The notes under the pieces: model-generated
Databases searched by the model: none
The model's input: the letters and a program-made list of their open reading frames with translations, nothing else
What the model was told of the DNA's origin: nothing
Made by a program: the position numbers and the translations under genes
From: Balanoglossus misakiensis
Lineage: Eukaryota; Hemichordata
NCBI GenBank assembly: GCA_040954595.2
Contig: CM082591.2
Coordinates: 7,688,001-7,752,000 of the forward strand
Length of the DNA: 64,000 nt
Direction of reading: 5' to 3'
Part shown: one piece after another, positions 12,701-22,600 of the stretch
How the letters are laid out: the number at the start of each line of letters is the position of its first letter
Numbering within the stretch: the stretch's first letter is position 1

Positions 12701-15700
12701 GCCCATAGATCTTTCAACACTCACTGGTTTAGAGACAATCATGAAAGACTGTGCTCAACTTCTCCCCAAAGAGATGGTCGTAGAATCACCAACATCAGAA
12801 CAATATTATGACAAAGAAATGGTAAGAAAGCTACAAACAACTGTATTCAAGCCCCATGAGCTGCAACTTTGGGGGATAATTAGGCCAAATAAAAAATATG
12901 TGCTGTTCGATTACCCGACCTACCCAACTTTTAGCCCACCAACCCTAAACTTTTTAGAGCTTCGTAAACCGGAAGTAAAAATAACAATGTCAAATATACA
13001 AAATTTATGAAAATTGCGTAGATCACGCAAGAACTATGACGTCATTCTTCTACACTACTGTAGCAAAGATATAAAAAGTAATTGCAAAATAAAAAAATTT
13101 CCCTACCTATCTACCCTATTTTTGAAAACCATGTAATCAGAACAGCATGTATATATTTTTTATTTGGCCTTATCATAATTTTTTTTCTCAAACAGTACTA
13201 CCATTAGCCCGTAAAGATTTATGCACTAAAGTCTATGCAAGTACTATTAACCCTTTAAACCCCGGTGCGGAAAGTACCGGGGTTCGGATTAACGCGTGTT
13301 TGTATAGTTGTTTATTTGGGAGTGGTCGTCGTGCATAATGACTGTGTAATTGCTCTCATGTACACAGAAAATAATTGAACACTTCACACTTCCACGCGAT
13401 TGACAGCTGTTTGAATGGCGTGGTTATTGTTTCCCAGGGACGCTTCTGAAAAGCACTGAAACCAGATTTCTCCCAAAATCATCATTGTTTCAAAAGCTCG
13501 ACGTGTACTTTTTCGTCGATAACTTTATGTTGTGTGTGTTTATAAAGCCAACTACTGTCGTTGTGTGGTGTAATTCTTTATGCTTGGACCTGTATGGGCC
13601 GATTTTCATAGAGCCAAGATCGTTGGTGTTGTCTGTTGTCAGTCAAACGGCATTAAGATTCGCCACTGATTTGGGGGGTCTTTTATACCCCGCACCGGGG
13701 TTTAAGTATGAGTGCATATGCAAGTTTTATAAACCCCATTGTATAGGTACATTTGCAAGTTTTATCCAGACAAATATATAAAGTGGTGTTGCAAATGAAT
13801 ATGGCTGCCACTGTGGGAAAACAGAAAATACAATGAAAACATTGCATTCCCCACTTTGAAACTTCATAAACAAAACATGATCTCATGCATTAAATCACAT
13901 GGAAGTAAATGTACTCCACTGAGACATTACATTTTTTATTTTTCATTGCAATAATTCACAGTTTTTTAAAATTGTTGGAAATTTCAACTGTACTGATATT
14001 TCTTTAATTTTGTGGCCACCTTGTCAAAAATAAGTGCTATCATGATATAGTATCAGGTAATGTCATTTAAATGATAGAATTAAAAGCTTTCCAAGAATAT
14101 TGCAGATTTACAATACACATCTGGTTGGTATAAATTTATGTATTTTAACAGTAGGTGACATACAATCTAACTTCATATGAACTGTTTATTTACAGCCTCT
14201 AGTGACAAAGTACTTGGTATTGCATTGTAATCCGCTCATAGAACTGCTAAATAAAACACATCAAGGGAGACCAAAATATAAGTAAGTTTATCGTTAAAGG
14301 GGAAACTTCTTTTTCTTTCAAAATATTTTGGTTATTTTTGCTTACATGAAAATTTAATCTTACAAGTCTAAGTGCTGAAATTAAAGGTATACGGTCACCT
14401 CCAATTTACATATCGCCATATATAGCTGAAATAGCGTATTTGAGACTTCTAAACAACATATGGTGGCGCTATTTTTTTGTGTGTGCCACCCACTGAAAAT
14501 CTGTGATTGGCTAGATCTTAGTTTACCATGGTAACTGTAGCTATATTTGCATAGGTGACCGTATACCTTTCATGTTAATAATAGACACTCGCTCATTTCC
14601 CCCCCCCCCCACCCCCTCCCGCCTGCATTTGCAATCTTATCCCCTAATGTGAACCATTTCCACAGTCACTAAGAGTACTTTAAGTACAACTAGAGTAGAG
14701 GGTCTTTTCTAGCATAGACTGAACTTCCCCTTTAATAGCAAACCCTCTCTAAGTTATTCCCCTTCTTGCTACTTGTCTTCTTGCTACTCAGAAAACCATG
14801 AGACTATACTTGTAGTATTTTTGTTCTGTGTACCATATGTAATTCTTGTTCTACTCCAAACAGCATGCTAATATACCTACTCCATTTGTCAACATAGCCT
14901 GTATGTGTGTGTGTAACCCCCATTGTTATTGTTTACAAATGAATTCTAGTCCGGACTTAAATTCACATTTTGCACAATAGCAATGCTGACTATACGCACA
15001 TAGGTTGTGTTGGGCATTTCACCATGTTTCAGGGATTTGAACAAGAAACTGCAGTAGATACACAAAACAGACATATTGAAATTATAGCCAAAAAGTTACA
15101 GCTTATGGAGCTTTAAAAGAAAAATTATATCTCTTCATGTATCTATTGTGAATAATTTGTCTCTAAAATTTATTCTTCCTTTGTCAGACATGAGATCCTT
15201 GGAGATGAAGAAGTCGCTTTTAAAATGATCAGAACTAATGTTTCTCACGTCGTTGGTCAGTTAGATGATATCAGAAGAAATCCAAAGTAAGTGGATATTT
15301 TCATCTTTTTTGGCAAACCTTTAAAGGGCCACGATCTACTTATGCGCATGTGTTAAACCAGAGACTCTGGTTACGAGAGATAGAAATTATTGAGGCCATG
15401 CTATTTTATGAGTAATGCTTAAATTTAGCAACTAATGTAAAATAATGCAGTATTCTTTATCAATCTTTTTATTTCTGTAAACATAAACATTTCATGGAGT
15501 TCGTCTGAAAAATAATCATAGTGAATGTTCATGCACTAAATTATCTTGTTTTGGCTGTGTTACGTGCAAAATTTCATGAAAAGGACAATTATAGTAGAAG
15601 TGCATGTGGATTTTCTAACAATTCTTTATGCGACCATATTGAAAGAGACAAATTCCACGTATTCAGGGAGAGTTTTATCTTTGCTTCTCTGAGACTGACT

Positions 15701-17743
15701 GACAATTTGGCAAAAATATAAACATTTAGCTCTCGTTTGGTATATGCATATAATGGTAGTGTTCTGCGTGTGTGTTTATGTGACAGTGTGTGTATGTGTG
15801 TGTGTGCATGTGCATCAGCGTGTGTGTATTGCCTATGTACATTATACTGGTATACGGTATATGTGGTGGTCGTACTTGCGTGGTGTATGTATATACAAAT
15901 TAATAAACATGCATGTAATGTATTAAAGCAAGTCTTTTAGTTTGCTGCAAAATCCTGATCTCTTCACAAATCACAGTCTTTGATGTGAAGATGCAACATC
16001 AGGGTTTAGTTGGAGTGAATGTTTGAATGAATATTCCAATATGGAAAATATGAAAATAGGCATAAAATGAAAATTACAAAAGAAAAACTATTTTCATCTT
16101 TTTGGTACCAGAAATAAAGACATATAACATGTTATTGATCTCTCTTGCTTACAGAAAGTTTATTTGTCTAAATGACAATATAGAACATAACAAGAAAGCT
16201 GCCGAAACAGTCAAAGCTGTTCTCCACGATTTTTATGAATCATTATTTCCAATCCAGTCACAGTTTGAGCTTCCAAGAGAATACAGAAACAGATTCCTTA
16301 CAATGGATGAACTTAATGAATGGTAAGTTTACACTCTAACCTTTGACCCTGCATTACTACCAGTATGTGCTAAACACATTTTCAAAAAAAGAAATTCATT
16401 CATGACTGTAATGTCCCCACCCAATTGAAGATGTAAGTCTAATTGACAATATTGCCTTATCCATAGTTAATATTCCATGAAACTTTAAAGGGACAAAGTC
16501 TCTCTTTCGCTGCCCATTTTCATTAATTATGTTTGGCGGTTTTTGTTATTCTACATTTGGAAATATAGAGAATCAATATTCCCCCACACAACTACTTTCC
16601 CGCTTGTAGATATGAGAGTAAAAAACTTGCATTGAGTGCAGTTTATGCAAGGTCAATTGGTATGCAAGGGGCAGAGTTTTCACAGAACAAGAAAAAATAC
16701 ATCTACTATCTGATACAGTGTACTACAGATCTGTATATTAGAGGTACACAGTCACCTCCAATATACATTATGGCAAAATGGCATGTCTGAGTTTTCTAAA
16801 GAACATATGGTGGCACTCTTTATTTTTGCATGTGTCATGGAATGAAAATCTGTGATTGGCTACTTCTCAGTTTGCCATGGTGACCGTAGCTAAATTTCCA
16901 TAGCTGACTGTATTACCTTTAACACATCACATTCAAAGACTAGAGATGAGAATATACATATTTACTGTGTACATTTATTGTTATGATGTCTTGTTTGTTG
17001 CAGGAGACGTTATCGGGATTGGTTGAGATTCTGGACACATCTGTCAATTGCTTGCCTTATTATTTTTTCACTTGCTTCATTTTGTTCACACCAGGTGAGT
17101 TGTTCAGAGGGGAATGCCATTCTCTATTTTAGAGTTAATAATTGAAAAATGTGGTTCAAAAGTTGTATGAGAAAACACCAGTTTTCCCCAACTTTCATTT
17201 ATGCACAGCATTTGAGAGCTATTGCATCATCTCCGAGTACATGACGTCAAAACAAGGTCAGTAGGTCACAGAGTATAAAGTCTTATGTATCATCATTATA
17301 GGTTCGACAGCCACATTATTCTATAAGGTAAGTTTTACACGCAAATTGTGTCATACATAGAACAAACCAGACGAACTCGAGCAATACTCTGTGACCTATT
17401 TGCCTCGTTTTCACTCCATCTCCTTGGAGATGATGCAATGTTTTGGAAGGGTGCCCTCTTTATGCAAAAAGACGTATTGCCATGACATTTCATTGGTACG
17501 TTTTATATTAGTGATTGTTTGTTGTTCAGATTGACCTCTCATCTCTCCCCATTCTACACCACCTTCTTTAACTTGAATATACAATTTACAATTTCTGTTT
17601 TGGATTTTAATATGAAGAAATCATTAATATGGTGTGTATTTGTATTTTTGTTTCAGCTCATGGTTTTAAAGAGAAAATGTTGTCCTGAAAGAAGGCCGAA
17701 TATTCGAAGAAATTCACAAACAGAGCAGATGTCACAAGTATGA
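255..17743 (+). CDS. GNPTAB: GNPTAB, GlcNAc-1-phosphotransferase alpha/beta precursor (3' 20 exons)
   Basis: In animals this cis-Golgi membrane enzyme transfers GlcNAc-1-phosphate to mannose on lysosomal hydrolases, the first step of the mannose-6-phosphate tag. Exons I read: 255-326, 724-774, 1468-1599, 2112-2282, 2838-2961, 3950-4000, 4504-4559, 5108-5222, 6137-6342, 6922-7109, 7608-7738, 8369-9429, 10459-10655, 11475-11627, 12650-12821, 14196-14281, 15188-15286, 16155-16322, 17004-17094, 17657-17743. All phases match and the sum is 3411 nt (1136 aa plus stop). Domain order is Stealth CR2, two LNR (Notch) repeats, a DMAP-binding-like region, Stealth CR3, an EF-hand, Stealth CR4, a C-terminal membrane segment and a short basic tail. 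This matches the vertebrate protein (about 1250 aa). The first membrane helix and Stealth CR1 are upstream of the window. Identity is near certain; individual exon ends are inferred from splice consensus and phase. Confidence 0.95.
441..668. mobile_element. Palindromic MITE, family A, copy 1
   Basis: The arms read catggcaactcaggtcact on the left and agtgacttgagttgccatgg on the right, inside a GNPTAB intron. The same element occurs at 6397-6640 with its central part (cagccaatcag, tgctcattaattc) in the opposite orientation. Inverted termini, small size and no coding capacity make it a non-autonomous DNA transposon. Confidence 0.65.
1468..2282 (+). CDS. GNPTAB: GNPTAB Stealth CR2 core exons, with a GC splice donor
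   Basis: Exons 1468-1599 and 2112-2282 encode the most conserved part of the Stealth phosphotransferase fold. Readable motifs include [35 protein letters not shown] and [13 protein letters not shown]. The acidic LNDDVMFG stretch is a hallmark of the catalytic core of the family. The second exon ends ...GQK|gcaagt, a GC donor. Phase and homology (GQK followed by [10 protein letters not shown]) require this junction, because the nearby GT at 2287 would shift the next exon out of frame. Confidence 0.92.
2315..2580. mobile_element. MITE, family C, copy 1
   Basis: The inverted ends are gagggcgcccttccaaaa and ttggaaggacgccctgttc. Inside them are inverted cgaaaatgaggccagtaaagt and ctgacctcatttttgcatcg. 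A half copy lies at about 7155-7225 and a related full copy at about 17215-17475. It sits in the GNPTAB intron right after the GC donor. Confidence 0.6.
2838..5222 (+). CDS. GNPTAB: GNPTAB exons with two LNR (Notch) repeats
   Basis: Exons are 2838-2961, 3950-4000, 4504-4559 and 5108-5222. The first carries an LNR repeat ([16 protein letters not shown], then CEWDGGDC). The second is a Gly-rich spacer. The third and fourth carry a second LNR ([28 protein letters not shown]). In vertebrates these calcium-binding Cys-rich modules help recognise hydrolase substrates. Cysteine and acidic spacing is intact in both repeats. The second LNR is split by an intron after DQ. Confidence 0.9.
3423..3860. 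repeat. Two diverged copies of a 130-bp repeat
   Basis: The block starting caattgtcttgtttataa occurs at about 3423 and again at 3720, each followed by gcagaatatgacagtcgcta. A second shared piece, agccataaaatatccagaga, occurs at about 3668 and 3838. It lies in a GNPTAB intron and has no coding capacity. Confidence 0.6.
5479..5570. mobile_element. 90-bp palindromic MITE, family B
   Basis: This is a short palindrome with arms like aaccatttcacccccagttc and ccatggtggtgaaagggtt. Three more copies occur at 5821-5910, 7399-7492 and 41929-42020, so four copies lie in two different genes' introns. The best-preserved ends are ttaaccctttcacc and ggtgaaagggttaa. Confidence 0.65.
5821..5910. mobile_element. 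90-bp palindromic MITE, family B, copy 2
   Basis: This is a diverged copy of the 5479-5570 element in the same GNPTAB intron. It starts acccttttacccctagttcc and ends gatgaagggttaa. Confidence 0.6.
6137..7738 (+). CDS. GNPTAB: GNPTAB exons between LNR repeats and the DMAP-like region
   Basis: Exons are 6137-6342, 6922-7109 and 7608-7738. They encode a stretch aligning in order with the vertebrate spacer: a beta-rich piece ([20 protein letters not shown]), a Lys/Glu-rich piece ending [11 protein letters not shown], and a piece leading to [16 protein letters not shown] and NVT sequons suggest lumenal glycosylation. Intron phases 0/2/1 join without a stop. Confidence 0.85.
6397..6640. mobile_element. 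Palindromic MITE, family A, copy 2
   Basis: This is the second copy of the 441-668 element. Its outer arms extend further (ttgctatttgcatgtc on the left, gacatacaaatagcaa on the right), and the core is inverted relative to copy 1. The inner arm contains gttgccatggtta, close to an RFX X-box. It lies in a GNPTAB intron. Confidence 0.65.
7399..7492. mobile_element. 90-bp palindromic MITE, family B, copy 3
   Basis: This copy has near-perfect ends, ttaaccctttcacccccag and ccatggtggtgaaagggtta, and lies in the GNPTAB intron before exon 7608. Confidence 0.65.
8000..8272 (-). mobile_element. tRNA-headed SINE in a GNPTAB intron
   Basis: On the minus strand the head begins near 8270 and reads tccagtggctagagcaatag (A-box-like), then gggttcaagccctgg (B-box). 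The body contains gagaatgggtacctggttgg and cttgagcatggcacattact, motifs I associate with tRNA-SINEs of marine animals. No intact tRNA cloverleaf is expected. The 3' boundary is uncertain. The body holds a partial internal repeat (acttctcattgcttctc occurs twice). Confidence 0.65.
8369..9429 (+). CDS. GNPTAB: GNPTAB large exon: DMAP-binding-like start, Gln-rich repeat, FLPWEK end
   Basis: This is the largest GNPTAB exon here (353 codons, phase 1 to 0). It starts [16 protein letters not shown], resembling the DMAP-binding motif of the vertebrate protein, and ends with the conserved SFLPWEKQ. Between them is a highly polar linker with an in-frame tandem array at about 8610-8870. The array is built from a 10-residue unit ([10 protein letters not shown]) and an 8-residue unit (NKQQDILQ), about nine copies in all. 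The vertebrate linker is poorly conserved and I know of no such array in it, so this looks like a lineage-specific expansion. Confidence 0.9.
10081..10349. mobile_element. PIF/Harbinger-like MITE, family F, copy 1 (TTA target duplication)
   Basis: The terminal inverted repeats are ggccaagtaaaaaatatgtg and its counterpart ending tttttttttggcc. The flanks are TTA at 10078-10080 and TTA at 10350-10352. A 3-bp TTA/TAA duplication is typical of PIF/Harbinger elements. It is non-coding and lies in a GNPTAB intron. Confidence 0.7.
10459..10655 (+). CDS. GNPTAB: GNPTAB exon with the alpha/beta cleavage site and start of Stealth CR3
   Basis: The exon encodes [19 protein letters not shown] followed by [14 protein letters not shown]. 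In vertebrates site-1 protease cuts the precursor at the equivalent LK|DTFADS position. Here the residues before the cut read R-R-L-L, which still fits the RxxL/K site-1 protease consensus, so alpha/beta maturation is probably kept. The exon leaves in phase 2 into [10 protein letters not shown]. Cleavage is inferred from the family. Confidence 0.9.
10666..10877. mobile_element. MITE with tactgtaaaacac ends, family D
   Basis: The left end is tactgtaaaacactttattt and the right end is aataatgtgttttacagta. Inner arms ttttgcgag and ctcgcaaaaa are also inverted. A half copy is at about 7248-7305, and an interrupted copy at 11906-12412. Confidence 0.65.
11475..12821 (+). CDS. GNPTAB: GNPTAB Stealth CR3 end and EF-hand exons
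   Basis: Exons are 11475-11627 and 12650-12821. They read [18 protein letters not shown] and then an EF-hand loop, DTDHSG, split by the intron and continued as ALSDRE. Loop positions 1, 3, 5 and 12 hold D, D, S and E, so calcium binding is plausible. The intron between them (about 1.0 kb) is filled by a nested pair of MITEs and an unexplained open segment at 12425-12544. Confidence 0.9.
11906..12412. mobile_element. Family D MITE interrupted by a family E palindrome
   Basis: The outer halves (tactgtaaaatgagaaatt ... gggactgtttcacgacgat, and cattgtcaaaatttgcaaca ... ctttgcggtatg) match the 10666-10877 element. They are split by the 312-bp element at 11984-12295. This is a clear case of nested insertion in the EF-hand intron of GNPTAB. 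Confidence 0.6.
11984..12295. mobile_element. Long-hairpin MITE, family E, copy 1
   Basis: The first 140 bp form a near-perfect hairpin, with arms agcaataaaacacccccagc and gctgggggtgttttattgct around a second palindrome, atatacgcacgagcgatagc. The rest is bounded by attatattatgccagtatat and atatactggtataatataat, also inverted. The same plan recurs at 56573-57112. Confidence 0.65.
12425..12544 (+). other. Exon-like open segment, phase 0/0, inside a GNPTAB intron
   Basis: The segment is flanked by a good acceptor (tttccactgttttag) and a gtacgt donor. It translates to exactly 40 codons without a stop, with protein-like composition ([20 protein letters not shown], then [12 protein letters not shown]). 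It has no counterpart in vertebrate GNPTAB, and its phase (0/0) does not fit the flanking phase-2 exons. It may be a decayed or captured exon, or chance. I do not recognise the family. Confidence 0.3.
12893..13169. mobile_element. PIF/Harbinger-like MITE, family F, copy 2, opposite orientation
   Basis: It has the same termini as 10081-10349 (ggccaaataaaaaatatgtg ... tttttatttggcc), with TTA at 12890-12892 and 13170-13172. The internal sequence is the reverse complement of copy 1 (cctacccaacttttagccca here against gggctaaaattagggttggt there). A fragment of the same family occurs at about 59087-59160. Confidence 0.7.
13252..13706. mobile_element. TIR element with ccccggtgcgg ends
   Basis: The ends cctttaaaccccggtgcgg and ccgcaccggggtttaag are inverted repeats about 450 bp apart. 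The interior has a short open frame (13485-13781) with no recognisable domain. It lies in a GNPTAB intron. Confidence 0.5.
14196..16322 (+). CDS. GNPTAB: GNPTAB Stealth CR4 exons
   Basis: Exons are 14196-14281, 15188-15286 and 16155-16322, all joined in phase 2. They read [13 protein letters not shown], then [32 protein letters not shown] and [12 protein letters not shown], followed by [14 protein letters not shown]. This is the Stealth CR4 block, almost residue for residue like the vertebrate enzyme, and supports a functional phosphotransferase. Confidence 0.93.
14382..14570. mobile_element. MITE with aaaggtatacggtcacct ends, family G
   Basis: The termini taaaggtatacggtcacctc and ataggtgaccgtatacctt are inverted repeats. 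A second copy lies at about 16741-16920 (gaggtacacagtcacctcc ... ctgactgtattacctt). Related ends appear at about 62911 (aaaggaacacagtcacctct) in an XDH intron. The interior contains ccatggtaac. Confidence 0.6.
16741..16920. mobile_element. MITE, family G, copy 2
   Basis: It shares with 14382-14570 the shared order ggtcacctcca-like end, acatatggtggc, gaaaatctgtgattggcta, gccatggt and a closing inverted end. It lies in a GNPTAB intron. Confidence 0.55.
17004..17743 (+). CDS. GNPTAB: GNPTAB last exons: C-terminal membrane helix and cytosolic tail
   Basis: Exons are 17004-17094 and 17657-17743. The first carries the single C-terminal hydrophobic helix ([17 protein letters not shown]). The second encodes the short basic tail starting [14 protein letters not shown] and ending ...SQV, then TGA at 17741-17743. 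Vertebrate GNPTAB likewise ends in a short basic tail that carries Golgi-retention information. No clear AATAAA was found close behind the stop, so the 3' UTR length is unknown. Confidence 0.92.
17215..17475. mobile_element. MITE, family C, copy 3
   Basis: It shares with 2315-2580 the inner arms (aaggtcagtaggtcacag on the left, ctctgtgacctatttgcctc on the right) and the terminal ttttggaagggtgccctctt. It lies in the last GNPTAB intron. Confidence 0.55.
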
Positions 17744-18984
17744 CAAAAAAGTAATTTTTCATGTGCATCATTTATTTTGTGTTTTTTACAGTCTTTATTT
17801 TGGACTACAGGAAAAAACTCATCTCAGATATAGTTGTAAATTAAAATGGTCATGTAATGGAAAAATTGTTGATAGGACAAGTTGGATATTACATAGTTAC
17901 CCTGTCTGGTAGTGAACTGCAAATTTCACTCAATTATTATTTGGGTTTGGAGTAGACAGTATTATATGAAATACTAGTACTTATAAAATAAGGCACTGTG
18001 ATTTTAAACATTTCAAAGTGTCTTGCCCATTTTCAAGAATACTGCCATGTTGTTTGACTCTATGAGTCGCAGTATGTGGAAATTTCTCTATTCATTTCAG
18101 TTGTAATGGAATTTTACAGAAAAATACTGTCATGGCAACTAGTGTATTTATTTTGAGTATTGAATGAATGCGATTCAAATGTAACAGTGAAACCAGTTTC
18201 AGTTTTAGAATGAATTTTATTCAAGCTCCACTAACTGACTATTCGCTCTGTTTTCAGTATTTTTGTTTTGTGTATCTTCTTTTTCAAATTCTTGATATAC
18301 ATGTATGATGAAATAGCCTGTATTTAGCCTATCAACACAACATGTGTGTATAGTCAGTATTGTTATTGTGCAAAATTTGAAATCAAGTCCGGACTAGAAT
18401 TCATTTATCAACAATGTCAGTGGATGTTACACACATACAGGATATGTCGACAAGCAGAGTACTGTGTATATTAATATGCTGTTTGGAGTAGAACAAGAAA
18501 TTGAATTTGATACACAGAACAAAAAATCTGGAAATAATGTTCATTTCAAATCCAACAGTAAAAGCAGTTTCAGGTTTGATTGAGATGAGATAGAAATTGC
18601 AAATACCATTTATGATGGTGATTGACAGTTTATTTACCTACAAGAGGAGATTGAATCCTGTCTGATATTTCTAAATGTTAACACAAGTTCTCCTGTTTTT
18701 GTTCAGGTGAATGACTAGACGTTTGCAGACTTTACAGGCCGAGATCAAAGTGAGAACTGAACTGCCACCAATGTCAACATTCCATGGAATTGCATGACGT
18801 GCCATAAAACTGTTTTCATACAGAAGATTTCCTCTTTGAAAATTCAAATGACCTGTTGTTATGGTTACCAGAACTCAGAGGTCGCGCTAGGATTTGTGAC
18901 TGCACATATTTTTGATGTGTCCATAGAAACAGTCGCGTCAAAATAACGTGTCAATTTGAGGTAATGGCCCATTTATTTGAACAC
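17744..18984. other. GNPTAB 3' UTR and intergenic sequence
   Basis: This A+T-rich, non-coding stretch follows the GNPTAB stop. I see no gene, RNA or clear polyadenylation signal that I would defend. Around 18360-18530 it carries a block (ccggactagaattcatttat, gctgtttggagtagaacaag) that is a rough inverted counterpart of 14830-15000, suggesting another dispersed element. Confidence 0.4.
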
Positions 18985-19495
18985 TGTGTTTAAAAGTAGC
19001 GACATATAGACACACATGGTTCAACCAGCAGACAGTGTCTTTTGCAACAAGACAAATGAGGGAGTTCTGAGTGACTAGGATAATTTCACAGATTCATTGT
19101 CTGTGTGCACATGCACCTGTCAATCAAACTGGGCCAATTCTAATGATATCTCTGTGTTTAAAAGTATAAGCGACATATAGACACACATGGTTCAATCAGC
19201 AGACAGTGTCTTTTGCAACAAGACAAATGAGGGAGTTCTGAGTGACTAGGATAATTTCACAGATTCATTGTCTGTGTGCACATGCACCTGTCAATCAAAC
19301 TGGGCCAATTCTAATGATATCTCTGTGTTTAAAAGTATAAGCGACATATAGACACACATGGTTCAATCAGCAGACAGTGTCTTTTGCAACAAGACAAATG
19401 AGGGAGTTCTGAGTGAATAGGATAATTTCACAGATTCATTGTCTGTGTGCACATGCACCTGTCAATCAAACTGGGCCAATTCTAATGATATCTCA
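18985..19495. repeat. Three-copy tandem repeat, 171-bp period
   Basis: The marker gacatatagacacacatgg recurs at 19001, 19172 and 19343, exactly 171 bp apart. Copies are nearly identical, differing at a few bases (for example gtgactagg against gtgaatagg). It lies just upstream of the large satellite and is unrelated to it in sequence. Confidence 0.85.
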
Positions 19496-19665
19496 CTCCA
19501 CATTGGTGATGTATGGTCACTGCATGTGTGTGGCAAGCCGTGAATTGAACATGTTATGTGGCCAATATGAGCATCAATCTTGACATGTCAACTCATATTT
19601 TCACATCCAATGAATATTTTCCATGTAAGATACAAGTGAGTTATGCCTCAAAGCGACTTCTGCAG

Positions 19666-22600
19666 AATTGTTATACATGGCCCAGCATGTATGAAGCGTA
19701 ATCAAGGCCAAAATTCAAAACCCCATTTTCAACCCACAACCTCCCAATTTTCAACACACGTTCCCCAAATTTCCCCAAATTGTTATACATGGCCCAGCAT
19801 GTATGAAGCCTAATCAAGGCCAAAATTCAAAACCCAATTTTCAACCCACAACCTCCCAATTTTCAACACACGTTCCCCAAATTTCCCCAAATTGTTATAC
19901 ATGGCCCAGCATGTATGAAGCGTAATCAAGGCCAAAATTCAAAACCCCATTTTCAACCCACAACCTCCCAATTTTCAACACACGTTCCCCAAATTTCCCC
20001 AAATTGTTATACATGGCCCAGCATGTATGAAGCGTAATCAAGGCCAAAATTCAAAACCCCATTGTTCCCCAAATTTCCCCAAATTGTTATACATGGCCCA
20101 GCATGTATGAAGCGTAATCAAGGCCAAAATTCAAAACCCCATTTTCAACCCACAACCTCCCAATTTTCAACACACGTTCCCCAAATTTCCCCAAATTGTT
20201 ATACATGGCCCAGCATGTATGAAGTATAATCAAGGCCAAAATTCAAAACCCCATTTTCAACCCACAACCTCCCAATTTTCAACACACGTTCCCCAAATTT
20301 CCCCAAATTGTTATACATGGCCCAGCATGTATGAAGCGTAATCAAGGCCAAAATTCAAAACCCCATTTTCAACCCACAACCTCCCAATTTTCAACACACG
20401 TTCCCCAAATTTCCCCAAATTGTTATACATGGCCCAGCATGTATGACGTGTAATCAAGGCCAAAATTCAAAACCCAATTTTCAACCCACAACCTCCCAAT
20501 TTTCAACACACGTTCCCCAAATTTCCCCAAATTGTTATACATGGCCCAGCATGTATGAAGCGTAATCAAGGCCAAAATTCAAAACCCCATTTTCAACCCA
20601 CAACCTCCCAATTTTCAACACACGTTCCCCAAATTTCCCCAAATTGTTATACATGGCCCAGCATGTATGAAGCGTAATCAAGGCCAAAATTCAAAACCCC
20701 ATTTTCAACCCACAACCTCCCAATTTTCAACACACGTTCCCCAAATTTCCCCAAATTGTTATACATGGCCCAGCTTGTATGAAGCGTAATCAAGGCCAAA
20801 ATTCAAAACCCCATTTTCAACCCACAACCTCCCAATTTTCAACACACGTTCCCCAAATGTCCCCAAATTGTTATACATGGCCCAGCATGTATGAAGCGTA
20901 ATCAAGGCCAAAATTCAAAACCCCATTTTCAACCCACAACCTCCCAATTTTCAACACACGTTCCCCAAATTTCCCCAAATTGTTATACATGGCCCAGCAT
21001 GTATGAAGCGTAATCAAGGCCAAAATTCAAAACCCCATTTTCAACCCACAACCTCCCAATTTTCAACACACGTTCCCCAAATTTCCCCAAATTGTTATAC
21101 ATGGTCCAGCATGTATGAAGCGTAATCAAGGCCAAAATTCAAAACCCCATTTTCAACCCACAACCTCCCAATTTTCAACACACGTTCCCCAAATTTCCCC
21201 AAATTGTTATACATGGCCCAGCATGTATGAAGCGTAATCAAGGCCAAAATTCAAAACCCCATTGTTCCCCAAATTTCCCCAAATTGTTATACATGGCCCA
21301 GCATGTATGAAGCGTAATCAAGGCCAAAATTCAAAACCCCATTTTCAACCCACAACCTCCCAATTTTCAACACACGTTCCCCAAATTTCCCCAAATTGTT
21401 ATACATGGCCCAGCATGTATGAAGTATAATCAAGGCCAAAATTCAAAACCCCATTTTCAACCCACAACCTCCCAATTTTCAACACACGTTCCCCAAATTT
21501 CCCCAAATTGTTATACATGGCCCAGCATGTATGAAGCGTAATCAAGGCCAAAATTCAAAACCCCATTTTCAACCCACAACCTCCCAATTTTCAACACACG
21601 TTCCCCAAATTTCCCCAAATTGTTATACATGGCCCAGCATGTATGACGTGTAATCAAGGCCAAAATTCAAAACCCAATTTTCAACCCACAACCTCCCAAT
21701 TTTCAACACACGTTCCCCAAATTTCCCCAAATTGTTATACATGGCCCAGCATGTATGAAGCGTAATCAAGGCCAAAATTCAAAACCCCATTTTCAACCCA
21801 CAACCTCCCAATTTTCAACACACGTTCCCCAAATTTCCCCAAATTGTTATACATGGCCCAGCATGTATGAAGCGTAATCAAGGCCAAAATTCAAAACCCC
21901 ATTTTCAACCCACAACCTCCCAATTTTCAACACACGTTCCCCAAATTTCCCCAAATTGTTATACATGGCCCAGCTTGTATGAAGCGTAATCAAGGCCAAA
22001 ATTCAAAACCCCATTTTCAACCCACAACCTCCCAATTTTCAACACACGTTCCCCAAATGTCCCCAAATTGTTATACATGGCCCAGCATGTATGAAGCGTA
22101 ATCAAGGCCAAAATTCAAAACCCCATTTTCAACCCACAACCTCCCAATTTTCAACACACGTTCCCCAAATTTCCCCAAATTGTTATACATGGCCCAGCAT
22201 GTATGAAGCGTAATCAAGGCCAAAATTCAAAACCCCATTTTCAACCCACAACCTCCCAATTTTCAACACACGTTCCCCAAATTTCCCCAAATTGTTATAC
22301 ATGGTCCAGCATGTATGAAGCGTAATCAAGGCCAAAATTCAAAACCCCATTTTCAACCCACAACCTCCCAATTTTCAACACACGTTCCCCAAATTTCCCC
22401 AAATTGTTATACATGGCCCAGCATGTATGAAGCGTAATCAAGGCCAAAATTCAAAACCCCATTTTCAACCCACAACCTCCCAATTTTCAACACACGTTCC
22501 CCAAATTTCCCCAAATTGTTATACATGGCCCAGCATGTATGAAGCGTAATCAAGGCCAAAATTCAAAACCCAATTTTCAACCCACAACCTCCCAATTTTC

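Noticed and set aside
13194-13250. Possible GNPTAB exon after ctcaaacag at 13194
   Set aside because: It would need phase 1, but the previous exon ends in phase 0, and the conserved next exon is found intact at 14196-14281.
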